Origin: Pseudooceanicola nanhaiensis
GTDB lineage: Bacteria > Pseudomonadota > Alphaproteobacteria > Rhodobacterales > Rhodobacteraceae
Assembly: GCF_020171315.1 (NCBI RefSeq)
Contig: NZ_JAIUZP010000001.1
Span: forward strand, 1 to 64,000
Reading direction: 5' to 3'
DNA: 64,000 nucleotides
Part shown: positions 52,790 through 61,345 of the stretch, piece by piece
How positions within the stretch are numbered: the first letter of the stretch is position 1
How the letters are laid out: every line of letters starts with the position of its first letter
The notes under the pieces: generated by a model
Seen by the model: the letters and a program-made list of their open reading frames with translations, nothing else
Database searches by the model: none
Told to the model about the DNA's origin: nothing
Made by a program: the position numbers and the translations under genes

Positions 52790-53962
52790 ATGCAAATCGG
52801 TCCTCGCATTCCCCGTATCAAGGCTGCCGGCAGTGACGGCTGGGAAATTGTCTACCGCGCCCGCGCCCTCGTCGCGGCCGGAGAGCACGTCCTGAACCTG
52901 ACGATCGGAGAGCCGGACCGTACGACCGATCCGCGCGTCCTGACCGCGATGCACGAGGCCGCCATGGGCGGTCTCACGGGCTATACCTTCGGGCCGGGTC
53001 TGCCGGAGCTGCGCCGGGCCATCGCCGCCCGGGTGACCGAGCGGACCGGCGTCGCCACCCGCCCCGAAAGCGTGATCGTCACGCCGGGCGGGCAGGCGGC
53101 GCTCTTTGCGGCCCATATGGTGCTGCTGTCGCAGGGCGATACCGGGCTCTACATCACGCCGCACTACCCGACCTATCCGACAACGATCCTCGCCACCGGG
53201 GCCGAGGCCGTCTCGGTCGCGGCTAGTGCCGAGGCAGGCTTCCAGCCCAAAGCGGAGGCGATCCTCGAAGCGCAGGCCCGTACCGGCGCACGCAGCCTGC
53301 TGATCAACACGCCGAACAACCCCACCGGGGTCGTCTACACCCCCGAGACCGTCGCCGGGATCGCGGACGCGTGCCGCGAGGCGAACCTCTGGCTGATCTC
53401 CGACGAGGTCTATGACACCCAGATCTGGGAAGGCGCGCATCACACGCCCCGGGCGCTGCCGGGGATGGAAGAGCGCACCGTGGTCATCGGCTCGATGTCC
53501 AAGAGCCATGCCATGACCGGCTCGCGCCTCGGCTGGATCGTCGCGCCGGATGAGGTGGTCGAGGCGGCCACCGTGCTGGCGACGAACACGACCTACGGCG
53601 TGGTGCCCTACATCCAGAAGGGTGCCCTTGCCGCGCTGGAGCTCGGGCCCGACTTCGAGGAGGAGATCGCCGCGCCGTTCCGGCGTCGCCGGGCACTGGT
53701 GCAGGCCGCCGTCGCGGGCAGCGACAAGGTCAGCACCGCGCCTGCGGCCGGGGCGATGTACGTGATGCTCGACATCCGCGAGACCGGGATCTCGGGCGAG
53801 GCCTTTGCCCGCCGCCTGATCGAGGAAGAGCGCATCGCGGTCATGCCGGGCGAGAGCTTCGGCGCCGCTGCGGCCGGGCATCTGCGCGTCGCCCTGACGC
53901 TGCCCGATGCGGACCTCTCGGAGGCCGTGACGCGGATCGTGGCCTTCGCCGAGGGGCTCTGA
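52790..53962 (+). CDS. PLP-dependent aminotransferase, class I/II
   Basis: 390-aa fold-type I aminotransferase. VLNLTIGEPDRTTDPRV near the N-terminus, the INTPNNPTGVVY motif near 168 and SDEVYDTQIWE near 203 are standard. The PLP lysine is Lys238 in SMSKSHAMTGSRLGW. Related to aspartate/aromatic or valine-pyruvate-type enzymes; the substrate is undetermined. Start ATG at 52790 with GGAG 6 bp upstream. Its stop codon lies in a hairpin shared with the convergent ion-channel gene. Confidence 0.92.
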   Translation: MQIGPRIPRIKAAGSDGWEIVYRARALVAAGEHVLNLTIGEPDRTTDPRVLTAMHEAAMGGLTGYTFGPGLPELRRAIAARVTERTGVATRPESVIVTPGGQAALFAAHMVLLSQGDTGLYITPHYPTYPTTILATGAEAVSVAASAEAGFQPKAEAILEAQARTGARSLLINTPNNPTGVVYTPETVAGIADACREANLWLISDEVYDTQIWEGAHHTPRALPGMEERTVVIGSMSKSHAMTGSRLGWIVAPDEVVEAATVLATNTTYGVVPYIQKGALAALELGPDFEEEIAAPFRRRRALVQAAVAGSDKVSTAPAAGAMYVMLDIRETGISGEAFARRLIEEERIAVMPGESFGAAAAGHLRVALTLPDADLSEAVTRIVAFAEGL

Positions 53963-53977
53963 CCGGGTCAGAGCCCC
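53953..53977. terminator. Shared bidirectional terminator hairpin containing both stop codons
   Basis: Perfect 11-bp stem GGGGCTCTGAC / GTCAGAGCCCC with a CGG loop. The aminotransferase TGA (53960-53962) lies in the left arm and the stop of the minus-strand channel gene (53968-53970) lies in the right arm. TTGGGG follows on the plus strand. A single compact structure therefore ends both genes. Confidence 0.7.
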
Positions 53978-54972
53978 TTGGGGTGCGGATGCGGGGCGGG
54001 GGGCTGCGTCTCTTCCTCGGGATCGAAGATATGGCCGCAGGCCGGGCAGCGACAGCCCGGCTGCGGCATCTGCCGCAGGCGCACCTCTGACAGGATCGTG
54101 TGGGCAATGTCGCGGCTGATACCAAGCTCGCGGCGCAGCAGTTCGATCTGACGCCCTTCGCCGAGGTCAATCTTGCCGTCCTCAAGCGCCAGCCGGAATT
54201 CGTTGCGCAGGTGATCCCGGCGCCTATGCAGGTGGTAGGCCAGCCCGCTGGCGATGATACCGGCGGGCAGGGCGGCCATGCCGACGCCCAGCACGGTGAT
54301 CAGCCCGCCAAAGATGCGCCCCAGCGGCGTGATCGGCGTGACATCCCCGTAGCCGACGGTCGTCAGCGTCACCAGCGCCCACCACATCGCCGCAGGGATC
54401 GAGCCGAAATCCTCGGGCTGGGCCTGATGCTCGACGAGGTAGGCGCCGGTGGCCGCGAAGACGAGCAGGATGGACAGGATCGAGAAGGCCGCGGTCAGGG
54501 CTGCGGCCTCTTCCCGGATGACCGTGAACAGCACGGACAGGGCGGGTGAGTAGCGGGTGAGCTTGTATATCCGGAACAGGCGCAGGATGCGCAGGATCTG
54601 CAGGTTCGAGGAAAACAGCAGCCCGAGGAAGAAGGGCAGGATCGCCGCGAGGTCGATCAGGGCCAGCGGGCTGCGCATGTACGCCAGCCGCGCCTGCCAG
54701 TGCGGATGGGTCGGGGTTTTCTCGACGCTGGCCCAGACCCGCAGCAGGTATTCGGCCGAGAAGATCGCCACCGAGATCGTGTCGAAGGTTCCGAAGGTCG
54801 CGTGATGCGCGCTGTAGAAGCCGGGGATCGTCTCCAGCGTCACGGCGAGGACGTTCGCGATGATCAGCGCGATCAGGGAGAAGTCGATCAGGCGCGCCAG
54901 TTTCGAGCCGCGCCGGGGGTCTTCTAGCAGCAGGTAGACCTGCTGGCGGAGGGTCGCGGTGTCCGGCATCAT
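53968..54972 (-). CDS. Voltage-gated potassium channel-like protein with C-terminal Cys motif
   Basis: 334-aa six-span channel subunit. S4 carries regularly spaced basic residues (R128, R131, R134, K137, R140). The pore has the K+ selectivity filter TVGYGD at 205-210, followed by S6 with a GxGxxxxPAG hinge region (GVGMAALPAGII). The cytoplasmic tail contains a short helical part and then GCRCPACGH (Cys307, Cys309, Cys312, His314), which looks like a metal-binding knuckle, and a Pro/His-rich end. Tetrameric K+ conductance in the inner membrane is inferred from family. Tail-to-tail with the aminotransferase gene. Confidence 0.9.
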   Translation of the reverse strand: MMPDTATLRQQVYLLLEDPRRGSKLARLIDFSLIALIIANVLAVTLETIPGFYSAHHATFGTFDTISVAIFSAEYLLRVWASVEKTPTHPHWQARLAYMRSPLALIDLAAILPFFLGLLFSSNLQILRILRLFRIYKLTRYSPALSVLFTVIREEAAALTAAFSILSILLVFAATGAYLVEHQAQPEDFGSIPAAMWWALVTLTTVGYGDVTPITPLGRIFGGLITVLGVGMAALPAGIIASGLAYHLHRRRDHLRNEFRLALEDGKIDLGEGRQIELLRRELGISRDIAHTILSEVRLRQMPQPGCRCPACGHIFDPEEETQPPAPHPHPKGL

Positions 54973-55311
54973 GCGCCCAGGGCCTGCCGGGCCGGGCCGG
55001 TCGCGGCGTGCGTCGCAGCGGGGCGGGGCGCCCTGCCGGCGCCGGAGGTCTTCGGATGCAGCATTCGGATCAGTCCCAAGCGGTCGCCTGTCCCATGCGG
55101 GGGCGCATGGGGTCCCCTCTTTCTAGCAGCGGGCGCGGGGCGGGCCTACTGGCCATCTGGCCGCAAGCCCCGGACCCCGGTGAAGACGATCACCGGGTAG
55201 TCACGACAGGCATCACCGCGCCGATCCCGGCGCGGTGTTCGCCTACGGGCTTGCTCGGGCGAGGATCCCGGGCGGGGCCGCGCGGGCGCGACAGGCCCGG
55301 TGATCTTTCTC
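54973..55311. other. 339-bp intergenic region, hairpins only
   Basis: No gene recognised. Two inverted repeats are visible: CCCGGTGA / TCACCGGG (55176-55197) and CACCGCGCC / GGCGCGGTG (55214-55237). Both lie downstream of the minus-strand dehydratase small-subunit gene and could help end its transcription, although neither has a T-tract. The channel promoter should lie at the left end. Confidence 0.5.
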
Positions 55312-55809
55312 TCAGCCCGCCGGTGCGATGTGGCCGGAGCGTTCGAGGACCGGGAAGATACCCCCGCCCTGCATGATCTTCAGAAGGCTCTCGGGCACGG
55401 GCCGGATCGCGAGGCGATTGCCCCCTTCGGCTGGCCCTGCCTGCCAGGTTTCAAGGTCCACCGACAGGTCCATCCCTTCCTGGGCGAGCGCGCCGATGCC
55501 GGGGCATTCCACCGCCAGCAGGCCGAAGCTGACGCAGTTGCGCAGGAAGATCCCGTTGATGCTGTCAGCGAGCAGGCAGGCGCAGCCGAGGTTGCGCAGC
55601 GAGCGCGCCGCCGGGCGGCTGGAGCCGGTGCCGAAGTTCAGCCCGCCGGTGATGATGTCGCCCGGCGTGAAGGCATCGGCAAACCCCGGCCGCACCGCGC
55701 TGAAGGTGGCCTTGGTCTGGGCCTCCTCGGATTGGTCGTAGACCCAGCCCGGCATGATGAGATCGGTGTTGATGTGGTCCCCGAAGGACCAGACGCGCCC
55801 GGTGATCAT
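55312..55809 (-). CDS. LeuD-like hydro-lyase small subunit
   Basis: 165-aa swivelling-domain subunit of the 3-isopropylmalate dehydratase/homoaconitase/2,3-dimethylmalate dehydratase family. It has GRVWSFGDHINTDLIMPG at the start and NFGTGSSRPAARSLRNLGCACLLADSINGIFLRN in the middle, the family's substrate-recognition loop. It forms the active enzyme with the LeuC-like protein encoded upstream (ATGA overlap). There is no leuB or leuA nearby, and the neighbours are degradative, so a role in a catabolic pathway is more likely than in leucine synthesis. Confidence 0.87.
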   Translation of the reverse strand: MITGRVWSFGDHINTDLIMPGWVYDQSEEAQTKATFSAVRPGFADAFTPGDIITGGLNFGTGSSRPAARSLRNLGCACLLADSINGIFLRNCVSFGLLAVECPGIGALAQEGMDLSVDLETWQAGPAEGGNRLAIRPVPESLLKIMQGGGIFPVLERSGHIAPAG

Positions 55810-57071
55810 GCCGTTGCCTCCGCGTTCGGAACAGGGACGCCCGCGATCCGCCCGGCCACCGCCGAGGCGGCAACCACGGCGGAGGAGGCCATGAAGATCC
55901 GCGCCGACGGGTCGCCCATGCGGCCCCGGAAGTTGCGGGTGGAGGAGGTGATGCAGGTCTCGCCCGCGCTGAGAAGGCCCATGTGCGCGCCGCAGCAGGC
56001 ACCGCAGGTGGCATTGGTCACCACTGCGCCCGCCTCCATCAGCGTCGCGATGTAGCCAAGGCGCAGCGCCTCGCGGTAGACGGCCTGCGAGCTTGGCGTG
56101 ACGATCAGCCGGACGCCCGGGGCAACCAGCCGGCCCTCCAGCACCTCTGCCGCCATGCGCAGATCGTCGAGCGTGCCATTGGCGCAGGACCCGATGAAGG
56201 CCTGCTGGATCGGCTCTCCCACGGCCTCCTGAAGCGACGCGGTATTGCCGAGGATGGAATGGGGCAGGGCGACCCGCGGACGCACCGCGCCAAGGTCGAT
56301 CCGGCGCAGCTCGGCATAGGTGGCGTCGGGGTCGGGGCTTTGCGGGGTGAAGGGCCGGTCGGTTCGCGCGCGCATGAAGTCGAGCAGCCGCTGATCCGCC
56401 TCGAAGGTGCAGAAATCGCTGCCCAGTTCGGCGGCCATGGTGGCGAAGGTCCGTCGCGCGTCCATCCCGAGGGAGGCAAGGCCGGGCCCGCCGACCTCGA
56501 TGTTATGGCCGGTGTGCGCGCCGTAGAGCCCGGCAATCCAGAGGAAGAGGTCCTTGGCGGCCACGCCTTCGGGCAGGATGCCGGTCAGCTCGTAGCGGAT
56601 CGTCGGGGCCACGCGGAACCACGTCCGCCCGGTGGTGACAGACTGGATCATGTCCGGCTCGCCCACGCCCATGGCGGCGCAGTTGAAGGCCCCGGCGGCG
56701 CAGGTGTGGCTGTCGTCGCATACGAGGACGGAGCCCGGCAGGCCATAGCCCCGTTCGGCGATGACAGCATGAGCGATGCCCATGTCGCGCCCCACGTCAT
56801 GAACCCGTTCGATGCCGTATGTCTCGACGAAGGCGCGGCCGACGCGGTGCGCCTCGGCGGCGCGGTTGTCGGGGGCGGGGGTGCGGTGGTCAAAGATCAC
56901 GGCCACCTTCTCGGGGGCGGCGACCTTCAGCACCTCGCGCCAGGCGGCGGGGTAGAAGTTGGTGTCGATGAGCACCGCGAGGTCCACCGCCACGTCGACG
57001 ATGTCCCCCGGTGTCACGCTGTCCCGCCCGGCGGCGCGGGCAAGGATCTTCTCGATGATCGTCTGTCCCAT
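55806..57071 (-). CDS. LeuC-like hydro-lyase large subunit (aconitase superfamily)
   Basis: 421-aa catalytic subunit carrying a [4Fe-4S] cluster. Cys ligands are in FIGSCANGTLDD (about residue 290) and NATCGACCGAHMG (about 350-355); CDDSHTCAAGAFNCAAMG near 120 is the other family signature. It hydrates/dehydrates a C4-C6 hydroxy diacid. At 421 aa it is the short archaeal/DmdA-like form rather than the roughly 470-aa proteobacterial LeuC. It lies 17 bp after the C-C lyase gene in the same minus-strand set, so the two reactions are probably consecutive. Confidence 0.88.
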   Translation of the reverse strand: MGQTIIEKILARAAGRDSVTPGDIVDVAVDLAVLIDTNFYPAAWREVLKVAAPEKVAVIFDHRTPAPDNRAAEAHRVGRAFVETYGIERVHDVGRDMGIAHAVIAERGYGLPGSVLVCDDSHTCAAGAFNCAAMGVGEPDMIQSVTTGRTWFRVAPTIRYELTGILPEGVAAKDLFLWIAGLYGAHTGHNIEVGGPGLASLGMDARRTFATMAAELGSDFCTFEADQRLLDFMRARTDRPFTPQSPDPDATYAELRRIDLGAVRPRVALPHSILGNTASLQEAVGEPIQQAFIGSCANGTLDDLRMAAEVLEGRLVAPGVRLIVTPSSQAVYREALRLGYIATLMEAGAVVTNATCGACCGAHMGLLSAGETCITSSTRNFRGRMGDPSARIFMASSAVVAASAVAGRIAGVPVPNAEATA

Positions 57072-57088
57072 GCTGCGCCCCCGTCCGC

Positions 57089-57970
57089 TCAGTCCGGCAG
57101 TTCGTACTTGTCGTTCAGGGCGTCCACCTCGGGCAGGCCGATCATGGTGTTGAAGGCGCCGAAGCGCATCATCATCCCGTCGTCGGGATAATTTCCGCCC
57201 TGCAGGATCGACCGGTACATATGCGCCAGCCCGCCCGCCGCGGCCATGATCGAATCCGGGTAGGAGAGGATGCGGTAGCCGAGCTTGGACAGGTCCTCCA
57301 ACTGCGGCACCGGCGACAGGCCGTCCCAGCTGGCGTTGTACATCAGCGGCACGTCGAAGCGGCGCGGGATCTCGTTCATCTGCCAGTCGTCCACCGGGGC
57401 TTCGATAAAGATCACGTCGGCACCGGCCTCGACATACATGTGGGCGCGTTCGCAGGCGGCCTCGAATCCGTCAGTGGCGATGGCATCGGTGCGCGCGATC
57501 AGGACGAAGTTGTCATCGGAGCGGGCATCGCAGATCGCCTTGATCTTGTCGCACATCTCCTTCGCCGGGCCGAGCCGCTTGCCGGCCATGTGGCCGCAGC
57601 GCTTGGGGAACATCTGGTCCTCGATGTGCATGCCCGAGGCGCCGGCCTTCTCCACGTCGCGGATGAGGCGGGTGGCGTTCATGTAGTTGCCATAGCAGGT
57701 GTCGCCATCGGCCACGACCGGGGCCGAGACCGCATCGCAGATGCGCGAGACCATCTCGACGTTCTCGGGCATGGTCAGGTAGCCCACGTCTGGCATCCCG
57801 AGGCGCGAGGCAGAGATGCCGAAGCCCGAGGCGTAGATGATCGGGAAGCCCGCGGCCTCTGCCAGCTTGGCCGAGACGCCGTCGAAGGTGCCGCCCATGG
57901 GCAGAGGCTTGTCGCCGTTGATCATCTCGCGGAGTTTCGCGGTGCGCGCGCGGGTCGAGGGTGTACTCAT
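57089..57970 (-). CDS. Isocitrate lyase/PEP mutase family C-C lyase
   Basis: 293-aa TIM barrel. Metal-binding DGD (residues 88-90), IEDQMFPKRCGHMAGK with the catalytic Cys125 (motif KRCGH) and the GTFDGVSAKLAEAAGFPIIYASGFG opening typical of methylisocitrate, dimethylmalate and oxaloacetate lyases. It splits a 2-hydroxy diacid to pyruvate, glyoxylate or oxaloacetate plus a second acid. A 44-bp gap from the aminotransferase gene upstream. Start ATG at 57970. Immediately followed by the LeuCD-like pair, which resembles the dimethylmalate dehydratase/lyase pairing known from nicotinate fermentation. Confidence 0.88.
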   Translation of the reverse strand: MSTPSTRARTAKLREMINGDKPLPMGGTFDGVSAKLAEAAGFPIIYASGFGISASRLGMPDVGYLTMPENVEMVSRICDAVSAPVVADGDTCYGNYMNATRLIRDVEKAGASGMHIEDQMFPKRCGHMAGKRLGPAKEMCDKIKAICDARSDDNFVLIARTDAIATDGFEAACERAHMYVEAGADVIFIEAPVDDWQMNEIPRRFDVPLMYNASWDGLSPVPQLEDLSKLGYRILSYPDSIMAAAGGLAHMYRSILQGGNYPDDGMMMRFGAFNTMIGLPEVDALNDKYELPD

Positions 57971-58014
57971 CAGGCGTCTCCTGTCAGGTTGCGGCCCCGT
58001 GAGGGGAGGCCGGT

Positions 58015-59331
58015 TCAGCTTGTCACCAGCGGTGCGATCACCGCGAGGAAATGGTCGATCTCGGCCCGGCCAATGCAGAGCGGCGGGCGAATTTTGAGCA
58101 CGTTGCCGTCCGGGCCGGTGGCGCTGATCAGCACGCCGCGGTCGCGCAGGTCCGAGACGAGGCGCGCGGCCAGCGGGCCGTCGGGCTGACCGTCCGTCTC
58201 CACGTCGACCCCGACGAAGAGACCGGCGCCCCGGACATCGCCCAGGATGGCGGAGGTCTTTGCAATCCCGCGCAGCCCGTCGGCGAGGTAGGCGCCAAGG
58301 GTGGCGGAGTTCTCCATCAGCCCTTCGTCCCGGATCACGCCAAGCACGGCGAGGGCCGCGGCGCAGGCCACGGGGCTGCCGCCGAATGTGTTGAAATAGC
58401 GGGCCTTGGCCCCGAAGTCTGCCAGCACGTCGGGCTGGATTGCCATCGCGGCTACGGGCTGGCCGTTGCCCATCGGCTTGCCCATGGTGACGATATCCGG
58501 CACCAGCCCGTGCCGCTGGAAGCCCCACATGGCAGCGCCGGTGCGGGCAAATCCGGGCTGCACCTCGTCCGCGATGAAAAGCCCGCCCGCGGCACGGACC
58601 GCCGCCACCGCATCGGCAAGGAAGCCGGGGGGATCGGCATAGACGCCGTCGCTGGAAAAGATCGTGTCGCAGATCAGCGCGGCGACGCCGTGACCGCTGG
58701 CCTGAAGGTCCGCGATGGCGGCCTCGACACCTGCCGCGAAGGCGGCGCCCACGTCGCCTGCGCCCTGCGGCGCGGGCACGATCCGCACGTGATCACCCCG
58801 GGGCACGCCCGCCCCGAGGGAGGGCGAGATCTCGGACACCACCGAGGTCACGCCGTGGTAAGCGTTGGTGGTGACGATGACGCCCTTCGCCCCCGTACGG
58901 TGCCATGCGACCCGCAGGGCAAGGTCGTTCGCCTCGCTGCCGGTGCAGGTGAACATGATATTGGCGAGCGCCTCGGGCATGGTGCCGAGGATCGCCTCGG
59001 CGCAGTCGAGAATCGTCTCGTGCAGGTAGCGGGTGTGGGTGTTCAGCTGCCGCGCCTGACGGTCGATCGCATCCAGCACCGCCGGATGGGCGTGACCGAC
59101 CGAGGCGACGTTGTTGTAGAGATCGAGGTAACGCCGTCCCTGCGCATCCTCCAGCCAGACGCCCTTGCCGCGCACGATGTGCAGCGGTTCGCGGTAGAAG
59201 AGCCTGTAGGCCGGGCCCAGCACCCGGGCACGCCGGGCGATCAGCTGCTGCATCTCATCCGGCAGGTCGCCCGCCGTGGCGGCGTCGAACCCGTTGGCCA
59301 TGGCCCCGGGGGCCTGCATCGCGAGGGTCAT
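58015..59331 (-). CDS. Class III PLP enzyme, phospho-lyase (AGXT2L/PHYKPL) type
   Basis: 438-aa fold-type I PLP protein. LYNNVASVGHAHPAVLDAI and LNTHTRYLHETILDCAEAI (residues 71-113) closely match the ethanolamine-phosphate/5-phosphohydroxylysine phospho-lyase subgroup. PLP-binding GSEAND is at 131-136, DEVQPGF from 255, and the Schiff-base Lys285 is in GKPMGNG. Such enzymes eliminate phosphate and ammonia from a phosphorylated amino alcohol to give an aldehyde or ketone. Its start overlaps the stop of the kinase gene (ATGA), matching the known hydroxylysine kinase/phospho-lyase pairing. A transaminase function is the alternative. Confidence 0.85.
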   Translation of the reverse strand: MTLAMQAPGAMANGFDAATAGDLPDEMQQLIARRARVLGPAYRLFYREPLHIVRGKGVWLEDAQGRRYLDLYNNVASVGHAHPAVLDAIDRQARQLNTHTRYLHETILDCAEAILGTMPEALANIMFTCTGSEANDLALRVAWHRTGAKGVIVTTNAYHGVTSVVSEISPSLGAGVPRGDHVRIVPAPQGAGDVGAAFAAGVEAAIADLQASGHGVAALICDTIFSSDGVYADPPGFLADAVAAVRAAGGLFIADEVQPGFARTGAAMWGFQRHGLVPDIVTMGKPMGNGQPVAAMAIQPDVLADFGAKARYFNTFGGSPVACAAALAVLGVIRDEGLMENSATLGAYLADGLRGIAKTSAILGDVRGAGLFVGVDVETDGQPDGPLAARLVSDLRDRGVLISATGPDGNVLKIRPPLCIGRAEIDHFLAVIAPLVTS

Positions 59332-60419
59332 GCGCGGGCCTCCACGGCGGTCAGGACCATGTCGCGCAACTGGCCGTCTGCCATGCCGCGCAGGGCGGCA
59401 AGGGAGGTCCAGGCGCCCGCGTTGTTGCGCAGGATATAGTCGCGGTTCTCGGGGTAGCGGGCGGCGCGCCATTCGGTGATCGACACGGTCAGGACCTGCC
59501 GTGCCGCGATCAGGTCGGGCAGCAGGGCCAGCTCCGCCTCGGTCAGCGGGGTGATCTCGTGGTAGGCAGAGATCACCGCCGCCAGCGTCTCGGCCCAGTC
59601 GGGCTGTGCGTAGTCCTCGTAGGCGGCGGCAACGGCCAGTTCGTTGATCAGCGGTGCCTCCACCATGTCGCCGAAATCCAGAAACCCGCTGGGGTGTTCC
59701 GGCCGGGTGGGGTCGACGACGATGTTGTAGGGGTTCAGGTCGTTGTGGATGAACTGCCGACGCAGCCCGTGCAGTTGCGGCAGCACGTGGTCGCAGAACC
59801 GGTCGAGGAAGACGCCCGCGAGCGCCCGTCGCTCATCGCCGGCGATCCGACTCAGAAGGGGACGGACGCGGTGGGTTTCGCTGATGTCCCACAGGATGTC
59901 CTGCGCGACGCCGGGGTGCGGCAGGTCCGAGAGGGCGCGGTCGAGACGGGCCGCCATGCGCGCGATGTTGCAGCGCAGGGCACGGGACTGGACCGCGTGG
60001 CGCAGTTGCTGACCGGGCAGATAGGTCATGATCCGGGCCCGGGTCACCCCGCCGCCGGGCAGCTTGATAGAGGCCGCGAATTCCCCATCCCGCGTGGGTA
60101 CCGTGCGCGGCACCGGCAGCCCCGGGTCGCGCCGGGCAATATGTTCCAGCGTCGCGACCTGCGCGCGGGTGATCTCTTCGGCCTCGGCCGGGTTGGTGAT
60201 CTTCAGAACGTAGCTGCTGCCGTCCGCGCAGGAGAGGCGGAAGTTCTGGTCCCGCTCGCTGGTCAGAAGGCTGCATTGCCCCGTCAGGCCGAAGTGATGC
60301 TCCGCGATCGCGGCGGCATCGCTTTCCTCAAGGCGCGGGGGGGCCGCGACGAACTGCGAGCCGCCGGGGATGAGGTCGGGGTCGGTCTTCACTTGCGCCA
60401 TGTCGAATCTCCTGCTCAT
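59328..60419 (-). CDS. Aminoglycoside-phosphotransferase-fold kinase, hydroxylysine-kinase-like
   Basis: 363-aa kinase. ATP-binding Lys73 (SYVLKITNP), catalytic loop FIHNDLNPYNIVVD with Asp227 and Asn232, and metal-binding LDFGDM with Asp248. The family phosphorylates small amino alcohols (choline, homoserine, hydroxylysine, ethanolamine). Coupling with the phospho-lyase gene suggests it activates an amino alcohol for phosphate elimination. First gene of the minus-strand operon; a 17-bp palindrome-containing element lies 13 bp upstream of its start. ATG at 60401 is an alternative start. Confidence 0.85.
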   Translation of the reverse strand: MSRRFDMAQVKTDPDLIPGGSQFVAAPPRLEESDAAAIAEHHFGLTGQCSLLTSERDQNFRLSCADGSSYVLKITNPAEAEEITRAQVATLEHIARRDPGLPVPRTVPTRDGEFAASIKLPGGGVTRARIMTYLPGQQLRHAVQSRALRCNIARMAARLDRALSDLPHPGVAQDILWDISETHRVRPLLSRIAGDERRALAGVFLDRFCDHVLPQLHGLRRQFIHNDLNPYNIVVDPTRPEHPSGFLDFGDMVEAPLINELAVAAAYEDYAQPDWAETLAAVISAYHEITPLTEAELALLPDLIAARQVLTVSITEWRAARYPENRDYILRNNAGAWTSLAALRGMADGQLRDMVLTAVEARA

Positions 60420-60431
60420 CGCTCAATATGC

Positions 60432-60448
60432 GATATTTGATGCATCAG
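60432..60448. promoter_or_regulatory. Probable GntR operator, copy 1
   Basis: GATATTTGATGCATCAG, containing the perfect 10-bp palindrome TGATGCATCA. The same 17 bases recur at 61346-61362. It sits between the GntR gene stop (60504) and the kinase start (60419), in an AT-rich stretch where the kinase operon promoter must be. Confidence 0.8.
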
Positions 60449-60503
60449 GCAATCCTGCAAAATTTTTTGCGGCCCGGCGGACGCTGTTTCGTGGGGGGCG
60501 GCG

Positions 60504-61223
60504 TCAGAACGCCGCCGCGAGTCCTTCCTGTTCGGGGAAGTGCTGGACGAGGGAGTGAGTCGCCGATTCGATGTCCCGGGCGATCTCCTTGCTGGCCAGA
60601 TCCGCGTCGCGGGCCTGCAGGGCTTCGACGATGCGTTGATGCGGCTCGTTCGCATGGGGGACGTAATCGCCATCGACGAGCAGCTGGCTGAAGTAGGGGC
60701 CAACCTGGCTCCAGAGTTCGGTGATCTTCTGCAGCAGGATCGGGGCCTGCGCCTGTTCGTAGATCGTGAAGTGGAACTCCTGATTGATCCGCGTGTAGGC
60801 GGGGCTGTCGCCTGCCTCGGCCGCTTCGGTGCCTTCCAGGACTAGGCCCTGCAAACGGTGAAGATGGGAAAGTTTCAGGTTTGGCGTGGCCTTGCGCGTG
60901 GCCAAACCCTCCATCAATACACGGATTTCTGACGCTTCGCGCAGCAGGGCCTGTGTTAGGACGGGCACGGCGAAGGTTCGATTCGGCATCATGACGAGGA
61001 GCCGTTCAGCCACCAGTCGCAGCATCGCATCGCGCACCGGCGTGACGGAGATGCCGAAATCGGCAGCCAATGTCCGGATCACCAGAGGTTGGCCGGGCTT
61101 CACCGCGCCGCTGACCAGCTGGCGGCGGATCTCGTGGTAGGCTCTTTCATTCAGCGTCTGATGCTCGAACCGCACTGTCCGTTCCTCCGTTCTCTCCGCC
61201 TGCAACCTCGGCAGCTTATCCAA
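60504..61223 (-). CDS. GntR-family transcriptional regulator, FCD (FadR) subfamily
   Basis: 239-aa regulator. Winged HTH at about residues 20-90 (NERAYHEIRRQLVSGAVKPGQPLVIRTLAADFGISVTPVRDAMLRL) and all-helical FCD ligand-binding domain (about 95-225). FCD metal-ligand candidates include the Asp/His-containing segment INQEFHFTIYEQA and the His in PHQRIVEAL. The ATG at 61223 is used; a GTG at 61175 (VRFEHQ) is an alternative. It lies between the kinase operon and the divergent importer operon, and both have the same palindromic element, so it probably represses both until the substrate is present. Confidence 0.9.
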   Translation of the reverse strand: MDKLPRLQAERTEERTVRFEHQTLNERAYHEIRRQLVSGAVKPGQPLVIRTLAADFGISVTPVRDAMLRLVAERLLVMMPNRTFAVPVLTQALLREASEIRVLMEGLATRKATPNLKLSHLHRLQGLVLEGTEAAEAGDSPAYTRINQEFHFTIYEQAQAPILLQKITELWSQVGPYFSQLLVDGDYVPHANEPHQRIVEALQARDADLASKEIARDIESATHSLVQHFPEQEGLAAAF

Positions 61224-61345
61224 TCCTGCCGGGGCTGTCCGCTTTTGCGTGCCTTTTCCCGGAATTTGGCCGCGCGGTCCCGATCGGGGCCGTCGCGAGA
61301 AGTGCTGTGATTACCTCTTAGCCCAATCGGGGGCAACCGCGTAAA

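Noticed and set aside
55312-57071. leuCD of leucine biosynthesis
   Set aside because: No leuA or leuB nearby, the large subunit is the shorter DmdA-like form, and the adjacent genes are a C-C lyase, a phospho-lyase and a kinase, so a degradative hydro-lyase fits better.
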